64,000 nucleotides of DNA, taken from contig NZ_JAMPKY010000007.1 of NCBI RefSeq assembly GCF_039962255.1, positions 124,001 through 188,000 on the forward strand, in the 5' to 3' direction. Position numbers and translations under genes: made by a program. Below are positions 37,866 through 46,576 of this stretch, in pieces (position 1 is the stretch's first letter; every line of letters starts with the position of its first letter). Origin of the DNA: Leptolyngbya subtilissima AS-A7 (lineage in GTDB: Bacteria > Cyanobacteriota > Cyanobacteriia > Phormidesmidales > Phormidesmidaceae). Below the pieces are notes generated by a model that was given only the letters and a program-made list of their open reading frames with translations, had not been told where the DNA came from and made no database searches.

Positions 37866-39446
37866 TTGGCAAAGGGCTGGGTTGGGGTCAAGGGAGTGGC
37901 GATCGCCGCCATAGCAGTGGGCCTGGTACTGCGTTTCTCTAACTTAGACCGCAAGGTCTACTGGCACGATGAAGTCTATACCAGCCTGCGAGTGGCAGGC
38001 TACATCGGCCCAGCCGTGGAGGATGCTGTTTTAGATCGCCCCGATCTGACCGCCACCGATCTGTTGCGCTATCAGCAGATGCCGCCTTCCCCCTCCCTAT
38101 CAGCTTGCTGGGATGCCCTAGCCAACCACCCGGAGCACCCACCGCTGTATTACCTTGCCGCCCACGGCTGGGGACGGATGTTTGGGGCATCGGTGGGAGG
38201 CTATCGAGCGATCGCGGCGATTTTTGGGGCGATCGCCCTGGCGGCCATGTTTTGGCTGGGGCGGCAGCTGTTTCCGCTGCACCCACCCGTAGCCTGGCTG
38301 GCGACGGCCCTGATGGCGGTCTCGCCTGTGCAAATCATCTACAGCCAGGAGGCCCGCGAGTATAGCCTATGGGCGGTGGGGTTGCTGCTGTCCCACGGTG
38401 CCCTAGCGCGGGCGGTGCGACTCAACCAACCATTGGCTTGGCTAGTCTACGGTCTGGCCCTAGGGCTAAGCTGGTACGGATCGCTGATGACTGGATTGCT
38501 GGGGCTGAGTCACCTGGCCTTTGTGGCATTGACCCAGCGGCAGCGACGGCCCTGGATGGGGTTTGTGCTGGCCCAGGGTTTGGGCATTGGGCTATTCACC
38601 CCTTGGATTTGGACGATTGTGCGACGGTGGGAGCGGCTAAGAGAGGTCACCGCCTGGACCGATGACCCTCAGTCTTTAGACTATTTGGCGAAGCTGTGGG
38701 GTTTGCATTACAGCGCCACCGTGGTTGATTTTAATCTGCCCATCGACCATCTTTTTACGGTGGTTGGTCCGGCCCTGGTGCTGGGACTGGTGACCGTCAG
38801 CCTGGTTCACGTTGGGCGACACTATCCTCGCTCAACGGCGGTGTTTTTGGGCTGCGGGCTGCTGTTGCCGCCCCTAGTGCTGATTGGCGGTGACATTGTG
38901 CGCAGCGGGCAGATTTCGACCAATACCCGCTACTTTTTTCCGTCGCTGCTGCTGGTGCCGCTGGCGATCGCCCCCCTGATTAACGCTGGGCTTGCCGCCG
39001 CATCGCAGCGCTCTAGGACAGTGGGGGCGGCTCTTCTGGCTCTGCTGCTCACCCTGGGCATTGCCTCTGGGTTCGCCAACAACCGCGCCTTCACCTGGTG
39101 GAACAAATCTCTCAGCTACCCCAACCTGGCGATCGCCAACTACCTCAACCAGCAGAACGCTTCGGTAGTTATCTTTGGCGAGAGCGGTATTGCCCTGGGA
39201 GAAGCAATTTCCCTCAGCCACTACCTCACCCCCGAGACCGCTCTATGGCTGCTGCCCGAGAGAACCTTGCCCCCGGCGGCCACCCTGCAGACCGTCGCCC
39301 AAGACCAGCCCAGGCTATTTTTGTTTGAGCCGCCGTCGACCATGCTCGACACGGTGCCGCTGGGGTGGCAGATAGCTCCAACCGCCGATGTTAACGGGTT
39401 CGCTCCCAATGACCTGGTGCAGCTGATTCCGCCGCAGGGGTCTTGA
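37866..39446 (+). CDS. Glycosyltransferase family 39-like membrane protein
   Basis: 526 residues, TTG start behind AAGGAGAAG. The first loop has the GT39/ArnT signature NLDRKVYWHDEVYTSLR with the acidic DE pair, followed by about ten membrane helices and QIIYSQEAREYSLW, the second family motif. Such enzymes transfer sugars from a polyprenyl-phosphate donor in the plasma membrane. The C-terminus is a soluble alpha/beta domain. The acceptor is unknown. The gene converges on ldcA with 6 bp between the stops. Confidence 0.83.
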   Translation: MAKGWVGVKGVAIAAIAVGLVLRFSNLDRKVYWHDEVYTSLRVAGYIGPAVEDAVLDRPDLTATDLLRYQQMPPSPSLSACWDALANHPEHPPLYYLAAHGWGRMFGASVGGYRAIAAIFGAIALAAMFWLGRQLFPLHPPVAWLATALMAVSPVQIIYSQEAREYSLWAVGLLLSHGALARAVRLNQPLAWLVYGLALGLSWYGSLMTGLLGLSHLAFVALTQRQRRPWMGFVLAQGLGIGLFTPWIWTIVRRWERLREVTAWTDDPQSLDYLAKLWGLHYSATVVDFNLPIDHLFTVVGPALVLGLVTVSLVHVGRHYPRSTAVFLGCGLLLPPLVLIGGDIVRSGQISTNTRYFFPSLLLVPLAIAPLINAGLAAASQRSRTVGAALLALLLTLGIASGFANNRAFTWWNKSLSYPNLAIANYLNQQNASVVIFGESGIALGEAISLSHYLTPETALWLLPERTLPPAATLQTVAQDQPRLFLFEPPSTMLDTVPLGWQIAPTADVNGFAPNDLVQLIPPQGS

Positions 39447-39452
39447 ACTGCG

Positions 39453-40493
39453 CTAACTCACCGCCGGAGCCTGCATTTGTAGACTGCCGAGGGTAGCATC
39501 CATCGTCACTGAGCCGCCAATGGGTAACGTCCAAAGTGGCTCTACATGCCCAATCCAGGCGCCTGCATAGGCGGGAATGCCTAGGGGTTTGATGTGGTCT
39601 TGCAGAATGTCCTCCAAGGTGAGCGAGCCATAGCCTTCACCGGGGCCGCAGGCGGTGCACTGGCCGAACACAAACCCCGCCAGACCGTCGAGCACCCCAG
39701 CCAGCTTGAGCTGGGTCAGCATGCGATCGATGCTGTAGGGAGCTTCGCCCACATCTTCTAAAAATAGAATTGCCCCAGTTGTGTCGGGCATATAGGGCGA
39801 CCCCACAATGCCAGAAATGACTGAAAGATTGCCCCCCAGCAGTGGCCCGGTGGCGCGGCCCGAGGTAATGGTTTGAATGCGGCCCTGGTCGCGCATCAGG
39901 CGGTCTTGATCGCCCCCCAACAGCGGGTTGCTGTAGGTGAGCATTTCACCATTGATCAAAATGCGGCGCAGCGGCTCTACCTGGTCGTCTCGCCAGGCGG
40001 TTAGGCCGTGGGGGCCGTGGAATGTGACCAGCCCCGTCTGGGCGTAGAGCCCCAGCAATAGAGCCGAGATGTCGCTAAAACCGATGATAACCTTGGGGTT
40101 GGCGCGAATTAGGTTGTAGTCGAGGTAGGGCAGAATGCGGGCGCTGCCCCAGTCGCCGCGAATGGGCAGCAGTGCTTTTACTGCCGGGTCGGCGAACATG
40201 GCATTTACATCGGCGGCCCGCTCGGCGTCGGTGCCCGCTAGATAGCCGTAGCGCGCCAGGGCGTGGGGAGCCACGCGGGGCACGAAACCGAGGGCTTTGA
40301 CAGCGTCGATCACCAGATCGAGGCGATCGCGCTCAAAGGTGGCCCCCGCTGGGCTGACAATGCCCACCGTATCCCCTGCTCGCAAGCGCGGCGGCAGTAG
40401 GGTAGGACGCCCTTGGGCCTGCACCGCCCGCTGCCCAAGCGTCACCCCTGCCGCTGCTACCCCCAGCCCGCCCAATAGCTGTCGCCGCCGCAT
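39453..40493 (-). CDS. ldcA: LD-carboxypeptidase (family S66) with Tat-type signal
   Basis: About 346 residues when started at the ATG 40493, which places a twin-arginine leader first (MRRRQLLGGLGVAAAG). A longer start at 40583 would overlap the divergent methyltransferase gene. The S66 core shows GIVSPAGAT, the Ser region PIRGDWGSARILPYLD, FLEDVGEAPYSIDRML and the His in AWIGHVEPLW. Family members cut the L,D-bond of murein tetrapeptides during wall recycling; export by Tat suggests periplasmic action. tatA lies elsewhere in this window. Confidence 0.88.
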   Translation of the reverse strand: MRRRQLLGGLGVAAAGVTLGQRAVQAQGRPTLLPPRLRAGDTVGIVSPAGATFERDRLDLVIDAVKALGFVPRVAPHALARYGYLAGTDAERAADVNAMFADPAVKALLPIRGDWGSARILPYLDYNLIRANPKVIIGFSDISALLLGLYAQTGLVTFHGPHGLTAWRDDQVEPLRRILINGEMLTYSNPLLGGDQDRLMRDQGRIQTITSGRATGPLLGGNLSVISGIVGSPYMPDTTGAILFLEDVGEAPYSIDRMLTQLKLAGVLDGLAGFVFGQCTACGPGEGYGSLTLEDILQDHIKPLGIPAYAGAWIGHVEPLWTLPIGGSVTMDATLGSLQMQAPAVS

Positions 40494-40549
40494 ACGCGCT
40501 ACCCTAAAATTTTGCAACACCACTGCCGAGCATACACCGGAGTCCCCCC

Positions 40550-41176
40550 GTGACCGCACAACCTTCGTCCTCATCCCTGCCATCTCTTGGACCCGACGAT
40601 TGGGAACAGCGCTACCAAGAGGGCACCCCCCGCTGGGATCTAGGTCATCCCGCCCCCGCCTTTCAATCGCTGCTTACTGCTGCGGATGCGCCTCAGTCGG
40701 GCCGTGCGATCGCCCTCGGTGCTGGACGCGGCCACGATGCTATCTTCTTTGCTCAGCAGGGGTTTGAGGTGACTGCCGTAGACTTTGCCCCTTCGCCGAT
40801 GCAGTCGCTGAGGGAGCAAGCCCAGGCGCAGCAGCTTTCCCTTAACCTGCTGCAAAAGGACATCTTTGAGCTGACCCCTGATCTGGCGGGCCAGTTTGAC
40901 TATGCGATCGAACACACCTGCTTTTGTGCGATCGATCCTGCTTTGCGTCCTGACTACGTGGCTTTGGTGGCGGAGTTGCTGGTTCCCGACGGCGAACTGC
41001 TGGCTGTCTTCTTCACCCACCAGCGCTCCGGTGGCCCTCCCTTTGGCACCACCTCGGCAGAAGTGCGCCAGCTCTTTGAACCCCACTTTGAAATATTGAC
41101 TCTGGAGCCAGTGACGAACTCTATACCCTCGCGGCAAGGGGAGGAGCATTTTGGGCGACTGCGGAAGCGGGGATGA
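40550..41176 (+). CDS. Thiopurine-methyltransferase-like SAM methyltransferase
   Basis: 208 residues from a GTG. WEQRYQEGTPRWDLGHPAPA is the TPMT family opener. The SAM motif is AIALGAGRGHDAIFFAQQG and VTAVDFAP; EHTCFCAIDPALRPDYVALV matches the family. Bacterial TPMT-like enzymes methylate small thiol, selenium or tellurium compounds; the true substrate is unknown. The divergent ldcA start lies about 56 bp away, so both promoters overlap. Confidence 0.85.
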   Translation: MTAQPSSSSLPSLGPDDWEQRYQEGTPRWDLGHPAPAFQSLLTAADAPQSGRAIALGAGRGHDAIFFAQQGFEVTAVDFAPSPMQSLREQAQAQQLSLNLLQKDIFELTPDLAGQFDYAIEHTCFCAIDPALRPDYVALVAELLVPDGELLAVFFTHQRSGGPPFGTTSAEVRQLFEPHFEILTLEPVTNSIPSRQGEEHFGRLRKRG

Positions 41177-41296
41177 GAGAGATGAGGGGATGAGGGAGAA
41201 GGGGAGATGAAGGAGACTTTAGCTTACTTCCCCACCCTCCTCACCTTCTCTATCCTCCTGACCTTCCTCACCTGCCCCATCTTTCTCATCTCCTTA
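41177..41296. repeat. GA-rich / CT-rich imperfect hairpin repeat
   Basis: Purine units (GATGAGGGGATGAGGGAGAA) are followed by pyrimidine units (CACCTTCTCTATCCTCCTGA), near reverse complements of each other. It belongs to the same family as 26679-26795 and can fold as a long imperfect stem; it may end transcription after the methyltransferase gene. Confidence 0.7.
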
Positions 41297-41330
41297 TACT
41301 GAAGAAGACCGTTCACCCCGAATCTTCCCC

Positions 41331-41999
41331 ATGGATTTAGAGCAGATTTCTGCCCAGCTTAAAAGCGAAGACTCGAAAGACCGCATGCTGGCTCTGGCCT
41401 CGCTGCGGGATGTGCCTGCGGCTCAGGCGGCACCGCTGATTCGGCAGGCGCTCCACGACAAAAACCTGCAAATCCGTTCGATGGCGGTGTTTGCTCTGGG
41501 CATTAAGCCCGATGAAGAGTCCTACGATATTTTGATCAATCTGCTCACCTCTGACCCTGACTACGGCATTCGTGCTGACGCGGCGGGGGCACTGGGATAT
41601 TTGGAAGATCCCCGAGCCTTTGAGACTCTGGTGCGGGCCTTTTACGAAGACACCGACTGGCTGGTGCGCTTCAGTGCGGCGGTTTCCCTCGGCAATCTCA
41701 AAGACCCTCGCGCCCACGATGTGCTGATGCAGGCGTTGCAGAGTGACGAGGTGGTGATGCAGCAGGCGGCGATCGCGGCTGTCGGCGAGATTGGCGACCT
41801 GGAAGCGGTTGATGAAATCCTCAAGTTTGCCCAGTCGGAAGACTGGCTGGTGCGCCAGCGCTTGGCCGAGGCTCTGGGCTATCTGCCCACACCCAAAACT
41901 GAGCCAGCCCTGCGTTATCTCGAAAAAGACTCCCAGTTTCAGGTGGCTGAGTCGGCGCGAATTTCTCTCACCCGACTGCAGAAGCGTAAGGACGGTTAG
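41331..41999 (+). CDS. HEAT-repeat protein (PBS lyase/NblB-like)
   Basis: 222 residues built of about six HEAT/PBS-lyase repeats: units such as IRSMAVFALGIKP, YGIRADAAGALGYLEDPRAF, WLVRFSAAVSLGNLKDPRAH and WLVRQRLAEALGYLP. Length and repeat style match NblB and CpcE-type proteins, which handle bilins or phycobilisome breakdown, but also generic HEAT scaffolds. I cannot tell these apart from sequence. Confidence 0.82.
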   Translation: MDLEQISAQLKSEDSKDRMLALASLRDVPAAQAAPLIRQALHDKNLQIRSMAVFALGIKPDEESYDILINLLTSDPDYGIRADAAGALGYLEDPRAFETLVRAFYEDTDWLVRFSAAVSLGNLKDPRAHDVLMQALQSDEVVMQQAAIAAVGEIGDLEAVDEILKFAQSEDWLVRQRLAEALGYLPTPKTEPALRYLEKDSQFQVAESARISLTRLQKRKDG

Positions 42000-42032
42000 T
42001 GCGCATCGATATCGCTGGGTCAAATTGACATA

Positions 42033-42254
42033 ATGCGGCGTGCAATTGGCAATTTGACCTCTGAAAGCATTACACAGCTGTGCCACTTTGCTTTGCAGCG
42101 GCCTCTGCAAGCTAAACAGCTGTGCCACTTTGCTCAACAGCGGCCTGTGTATGTCAAACAGCTGTGCCACTTCGCTTTGCATCGGCCTGTGTAAGCTAAA
42201 CAGCTATGCCACTTCGCTATACAGCTGTGCCACTTTGCTTTGCAGCGGCCTTAG
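42033..42254 (+). repeat. 42-bp minisatellite (QLCHFA repeat) with small open frame
   Basis: ACAGCTGTGCCACTTTGC recurs at 42074, 42116, 42158, 42200 and 42221, giving a 42-bp period with one 21-bp half step. A frame from ATG 42033 to TAA 42194 (53 codons) reads MRRAIGNLTSESITQLCHFA, LQRPLQAKQLCHFAQQRPV and similar, so each period gives 14 residues. The same frame re-opens after the stop. Whether it is translated is unknown. The opposite strand is open over a longer range, as expected for a period divisible by three. Confidence 0.75.
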
Positions 42255-42362
42255 TTTGTTAAGCGGGCTGCTGAGTATGCCAAGTTGCGATCGCAGTGGG
42301 CTTGATTTGGCGATCGCAGCCCCCGACAGCAATGGGTAGTCCGTCGAGGGCGGGCGAGGGCT

Positions 42363-42668
42363 TTACTCAATCAGCACGGTTTTGGTGGCGATCGCCATCC
42401 ACATCTCGGCTCCGCTCGATGCTGGCGTGGTGCCTGCTGGGGAGGTTGGGTCAGGGGTGCCGCTGGTGGGCGGCACGGGGATGGGGTCGCTCCAGTCGTT
42501 GGGGTCGGTGTAGCCGAGGGTGTGGAGGATTTTGATGGTGCGATCGATGCCGGCGAGGCTGCCGTAGAGCATGTGGCGCACCCGCTCTGGACGAACTTGG
42601 GAGGTGCTGTGTGAAGACGGCGGAAGATTAGATGCGCCGCTGGCATCAGGTTCGAGATATTCAAACAT
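42363..42668 (-). CDS. Small conserved cyanobacterial protein
   Basis: About 101 residues from ATG 42668 (MFEYLEPDASGASNLPPSSH). The core VRHMLYGSLAGIDRTIKILH, then TLGYTDPNDWSDPIPVP is typical of a small conserved cyanobacterial family seen near mobile elements and elsewhere. The C-terminus ends MWMAIATKTVLIE. The function is unknown. The upstream extension to 42728 looks non-coding. Confidence 0.65.
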   Translation of the reverse strand: MFEYLEPDASGASNLPPSSHSTSQVRPERVRHMLYGSLAGIDRTIKILHTLGYTDPNDWSDPIPVPPTSGTPDPTSPAGTTPASSGAEMWMAIATKTVLIE

Positions 42669-42856
42669 CGGTTCTGTTTCCTTGTTGTGGGTACGGTATT
42701 GATATGACAAACTCGCGTATCCGCCCATATGCGATGCCTCTCAAATCTTCACAAAACAAGCCTTTTCGGCCTTTTTCGGCGTTCTTTTTACTAACCTATG
42801 TAGGATACTCTCCTACAGAAAATCTTCCTAAGGGCAAGGCAAGAAACGACCATTGG

Positions 42857-43919
42857 CTAAAAATTTGGTAGCTTAATATCCGGATTCACATTGCCGACGT
42901 AGCGACGCAAAATGGTCTCCGGCGTATTGCCAGACACCGCACTAATCGACCCAATCGACTCCCCCTCCTCCACCGAATGAGAAATTCTAGATATCCGCGT
43001 TGTGTAGGGCTTCCGGTATCGAATCTCCGCCAGTTTCAGCGCCAGTTGCCAATACCGCTTTCGAAAATTCCCCGTATGAATTGGCTTCCCTCGCACCGAC
43101 GTGAAAATGAGACTGTCCGGGGATGGCTGCTCAACCCCTTGGCTCATACACACCGCATCCTACCGACGCTTCAAGATCTCTTTTGCCGTCTCATTGAGCG
43201 GAATAGCCCTCGTCTTCCCCTTCTTGGGCAGCTTCCGCTCCTTCTTGCGGGTCAGCTGCTCCAAAATATTCACCCGCGAAAAGTCCTTCGCCAAATGTTT
43301 CCACCGTAGCCCCAGCAGTTCACCAGGCCGACACCCCAGATTCAGCGCCACCCGCACGTAGTCCGCATAGTGGGTCAACCGCTCCTCTGTTTGAAAAATG
43401 CTGATCAGCTCCTCAATCTCCACGCGGGTGAACGGCGACGGCAGCTTCTGCGTCAGCTTCACCCCCTTAATGGCCTCCGTCCACGGATCCGGTTCCACCC
43501 CGTAGCCCCGTCGGGCTGCCCACTGCCACTCATCTCGAATCCGGTACAGGTAGCTTTTGCGTGTTTCCTGGCTCAGCGGTTTTTCCATCAGCCAGTCCAC
43601 AAACTTAAATCCGTCCTCTTCCCGTAGCCCCTTAATCAGTTTTTCACCCCAAAACGCTTGCAGCTTCTTCAGAGCATAGCGGTAGCCATCCTCCGTACTA
43701 TCGGCATCAAATCGATGGGTCTTGCGGTACAGCTCCCATAGCTCATCGAGCCGTCGCGGCTCCCCTGTCTTCTGGACAACCTCCTGCTTCGGAAACAGAC
43801 GGTACTTCGCTTTGGTTGGGTCAAAGGTGCCGTTCTTCAAATCCACCGCCAAAAGCTCAGCGCGGTTCTGAGCCAGCTCCCGATTTGTGGGTGTATCTTT
43901 GGTCCCCAGATAGCAGTAG
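42857..43919 (-). pseudogene. Tyrosine-type phage integrase, cut by CAST and interrupted by an amber stop
   Basis: One frame holds both halves: 43160-43852 (230 codons) and 42857-43153, separated only by a TAG at 43157-43159 after LNETAKEILKRR. Arm-type N-terminal sequence (YLGTKDTPTNRELAQNRAEL) continues upstream of 43852 until it runs straight into the transposon end at 43920, so the true start is lost. The catalytic region has CRPGELLGLRWKH with the first Arg, and near the C-terminus the nucleophile Tyr in ETILRRYVGN. The usual HxxR box is altered (TTRISRIS). It is an integrase of a tRNA-targeting island. Confidence 0.8.
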
Positions 43920-44140
43920 TGTCGAGTAACAGATTATCCGTCGTCTTAACAAACTTTTGTCATCTAATCAAAAATCGCTAAACTATTGATAGAAAAGGGT
44001 TTTAGCGATTGCCGAGCACCCAATTCTCGTTAGCAAGATTAACATTATATGTGTCGCCTCCTCGAGAACTAACAAATTAACTGTCGTATTTTAGCTGCTA
44101 CTATCTGGCAGAATTTAACAGAATAAGTGTCATGTATTGA
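43920..44140. repeat. Transposon end opposite the tRNA
   Basis: Begins TGTCGAGTAACAGATTATC, followed by TnsB-site-like motifs: CCGTCGTCTTAACA, TTGTCATCTAATC, AACTGTCGTATTTT and TTAACAGAATAAGTGTCATG. The first 11 bp match the inverse of the other end exactly. The original tnsB side would normally lie here. Confidence 0.75.
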
Positions 44141-44173
44141 GGGGTCTTACCTTTCAATCTCAATGAAAGTTCA

Positions 44174-44317
44174 TCAACTTTCACTCCCTCTATAGGATTT
44201 ACCACAGTAGGGACAGAACCGGAACTTGAGAGAGGCAATGGGTTCCTAGCAACCTGAGCAGCGGTCTTGCAACTTGCTCCCACAGACGAAGCATTGCTTT
44301 GAGCGCGAAGCCGTTAA
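44174..44317 (-). pseudogene. Zinc-ribbon protein remnant (cargo)
   Basis: The minus strand reads KQCFVCGSKLQDRCSGC, then TAG, then EPIASLKFRFCPYCGKSYRG and ends. Two CxxC-type pairs on each side form a double zinc-ribbon layout interrupted by one nonsense codon. The frame has no good start. It is probably a short cargo gene of the transposon that has decayed. Confidence 0.45.
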
Positions 44318-44407
44318 TTATAGAGGTGGTCTCGCCGGGGACGGAGGCATATAAACGGGGTGGAAAATTTACGCTCTACCGTCAGTTAGACAATCTGAAG
44401 GAGTAAA

Positions 44408-46140
44408 GAGTGGAACCAAAACGGGAAAATTCCTGCCGACGTTTTTGAAAACCTGCGCAAAAATCTGAAAGAAGATTCAGCCTTTCAGGGAATGCCAGGG
44501 CGCTGGTATTACGCTGGCCGAGATTCGGTTAAGCGAATCTATAAGTCATGGCTCACCAAGCAGCGTCGCTTATACAGCCGGTTAGATGGTCAAACTCACT
44601 GGCTCACCGTCCTCCAGAGTGATGATGAACTCATAGCTGCCTGTAATCAAGACCTAGAGGTAATGCGAGCCGAAGCAGCAGCGCTTTTGGTCAAGGCTGA
44701 GGCTGAAGCACCTCCTAGCCCCAGTGCCAAAAAATCAAAAAAATCTCCTCACCCCCAGAAAAAGACTCAAAAGCAGAAATCTGCCCAACCCAGTAAAAGC
44801 CTCTATCCTTGGCTATTTGAGGCATACAAAACCGCAGAAACAGATTTGTCTAAGTGCGCGATCGCCTATCTGCTAAAAAATAACTGCCAGATTCCCACGA
44901 AAGCAGAGCATCCCAAAAAATTTCAGAAGCGCCGCCGTAAAGCCGAAATTCGGGTAGAGCGGATTATTGAGCAGTTAGCTCGCACTCGACTACCAAAAGG
45001 GCGCGACTTAACCAACGAGAAGTGGCTTGACACCCTCAAGATGATCGTTCAGCAAGTTCCAGAAGATGAAACCGAGATTGCTTTATGGGCAGCCGATCTA
45101 CAAACAGACTCTAGCTCTCTACCTTTTCCCATAGCTTACGAAACCAACGAAGACCTGAACTGGTCTCAGAATGACAAGGGGCGACTCTGCGTGCGCTTCA
45201 ACGGGCTAGCTGAGCACACCTTTGAGGTCTATTGCGATACCCGTCAGCTCCACTGGTTTAAACGCTTCCTAGACGATCAAACCATCAAAAAACAGGGAGG
45301 CAAACTACACTCTGCTGGTGCCCTAACACTCCGCTCGGGTCGCATCGGTTGACGGTTAGGCGCTGGCAAAGATGAACCAAGGAAGGTACCGAAAAAGCTA
45401 GCCAAGAAAAAGCCTCTAAAATTGCCCAGGTAATCTCTGGTACAAAGGCCAAAGGTAATTTGACCAGCCAGCAGAAAGACTTTGTTCGCAAGCGGGAAAA
45501 AACCTTAGCTCTGCTTCAAAACCCGTTTCCCCGCCCTAGCCGCCCCCTCTATGAGGGAAGTCCAGCAATCCTCGCTGGTGTCAGCTTTGGCTTAGATAAA
45601 CCCGCCACTCTAGCTATCGTGGATGTCACCACAGGCAAAGCCATTGCCTATAGAAGTATTCGGCAACTGCTCGGCGACAATCATAAGCTGCTCAATCGGC
45701 AGCGCCAGCGCCAACAGCAAAAAGCCCAGCAACGACGCAGCAACCAGTTAAAGTTTGCTTCCAGCCGCGTTTCTGAGGGTGGACTAGGAGACCATATTGA
45801 CTCGCTGATAGCTAAAGCCATCGTCCAAACCGTCCAGCGGTATAACGCCAGCAGCATTGTACTTGGTGATCTAACCAACATCCGCGAGGTCATCGAGAGT
45901 GAGATACAGGCCAAGGCAGAGCAAAAGACTGCCCTTAAGGAAATCCAAGCCAAATATGCCCGAGACTATCGCACCAGCATTCACCGTTGGAGCTATAGTC
46001 GGCTAGCGCAGAAGATCGAGAGCAAGGCTCTGCAAGCAGGTCTAACCGTGGAAACGATAAAACAGCCCTCCATTGGTACTCTGCAGGACAAAGCACGAGA
46101 GATCGCGATTGCAGGCTTTCAATCCCGCAAAGTCAGCTAA
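44408..46140 (+). pseudogene. cas12k: cas12k, broken by 5' loss and internal deletion/frameshift
   Basis: Coding sequence begins in mid-protein at KEWNQNGKIPADVFENLRKN, so about 60 N-terminal residues are missing. It runs through SVKRIYKSWLTKQRRLY and RMPKGRDLTN-like RLPKGRDLTNEKWLDTL to HSAGALTLRSGRIG, where a stop follows. A few codons continue in another frame (LGAGKDEP). Then the frame of 45460-46140 resumes with TEKASQEKASKIAQV, leaving out roughly 25-35 residues. The second part has the RuvC-like GVSFGLDKPATLAIVD and ends LQDKAREIAIAGFQSRKVS. Cas12k is naturally nuclease-dead and only guides insertion. Confidence 0.87.
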
Positions 46141-46144
46141 ATTC

Positions 46145-46174
46145 TTGACAGTGGTTCATGGGTACCAGTACATT
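46145..46174 (+). promoter_or_regulatory. Sigma-70-type promoter of the tracrRNA
   Basis: -35 TTGACA at 46145-46150, 18-bp spacer, -10 TACATT at 46169-46174. Transcription would begin near 46181, where the tracrRNA similarity starts. It lies 5 bp after the cas12k stop. Confidence 0.75.
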
Positions 46175-46180
46175 GTTTCT

Positions 46181-46376
46181 AGCGCCGCAGCTCATGCCAG
46201 TAATGGCCAATGTGTTGTGCAAAATGCGAGCTAGTTTGACTATCTGCTAAGTAGTCTTGCTTTCTGGCTCAGGTAACTGTCCACCCGCAAGGTCGTTGGT
46301 GCGCTGGCGATCGGAGAGCATGGGTCCTGTAGTGATGGTTACCGCTTACACCTCCGATCAAGGAGGAATCCACCCA
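46181..46376 (+). ncRNA. Type V-K tracrRNA
   Basis: Starts AGCGCCGCAGCTCATGCC and contains the conserved blocks seen in the ShCAST tracrRNA: GTTTGACTATCTG with AAGTAGTCTTGCTTTCTGGC, GTGCGCTGGCGATCGG, TGTAGTGATGGTTACCG and the hairpin CCTCCGATCAAGGAGG at 46351-46366. The anti-repeat AATCCACCC (46367-46375) follows. The order and spacing of these blocks agree with known V-K tracrRNAs, and the RNA looks intact even though cas12k is broken. Confidence 0.85.
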
Positions 46377-46385
46377 AACCCTAAA

Positions 46386-46441
46386 TTTGGCAAACCTAAG
46401 CAAGGGCGAAATCTCTAGGGAGTTTGCCAAAAAAGTGAAGC
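46386..46441. repeat. Inverted repeat downstream of the tracrRNA
   Basis: TTTGGCAAAC (46386-46395) and GTTTGCCAAA (46432-46441) form a perfect 10-bp stem with a 36-nt loop. It may fold at the 3' end of the tracrRNA transcript; no U run follows on the plus strand. Confidence 0.6.
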
Positions 46442-46576
46442 CATTATTGTGGCAGGCTTTCGGCTTATTGGCTGTAGCCCAACCAGTACCCCAAATCCTT
46501 TTCTTGCTGTAACAGTGTAACCTTTGCCAAAAAGGCCATTGAAACGCTTGATGGATACGGGCTGTAGATCACAGGG

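Noticed and set aside
41331-41999. Naming this gene nblB
   Set aside because: HEAT/PBS-lyase repeats alone do not separate NblB from other repeat proteins.
41337-42182. 281-residue frame antisense to the HEAT-repeat gene
   Set aside because: It is a shadow frame; the plus-strand HEAT repeats are clear, and the 42-bp repeat (period divisible by three) explains the extra open length.
42799-42817. Inverted repeat TGTAGGA-N5-TCCTACA as an operator
   Set aside because: Perfect 7-bp arms, but no gene start or promoter is placed so that it would make sense; left as an unsupported structure.
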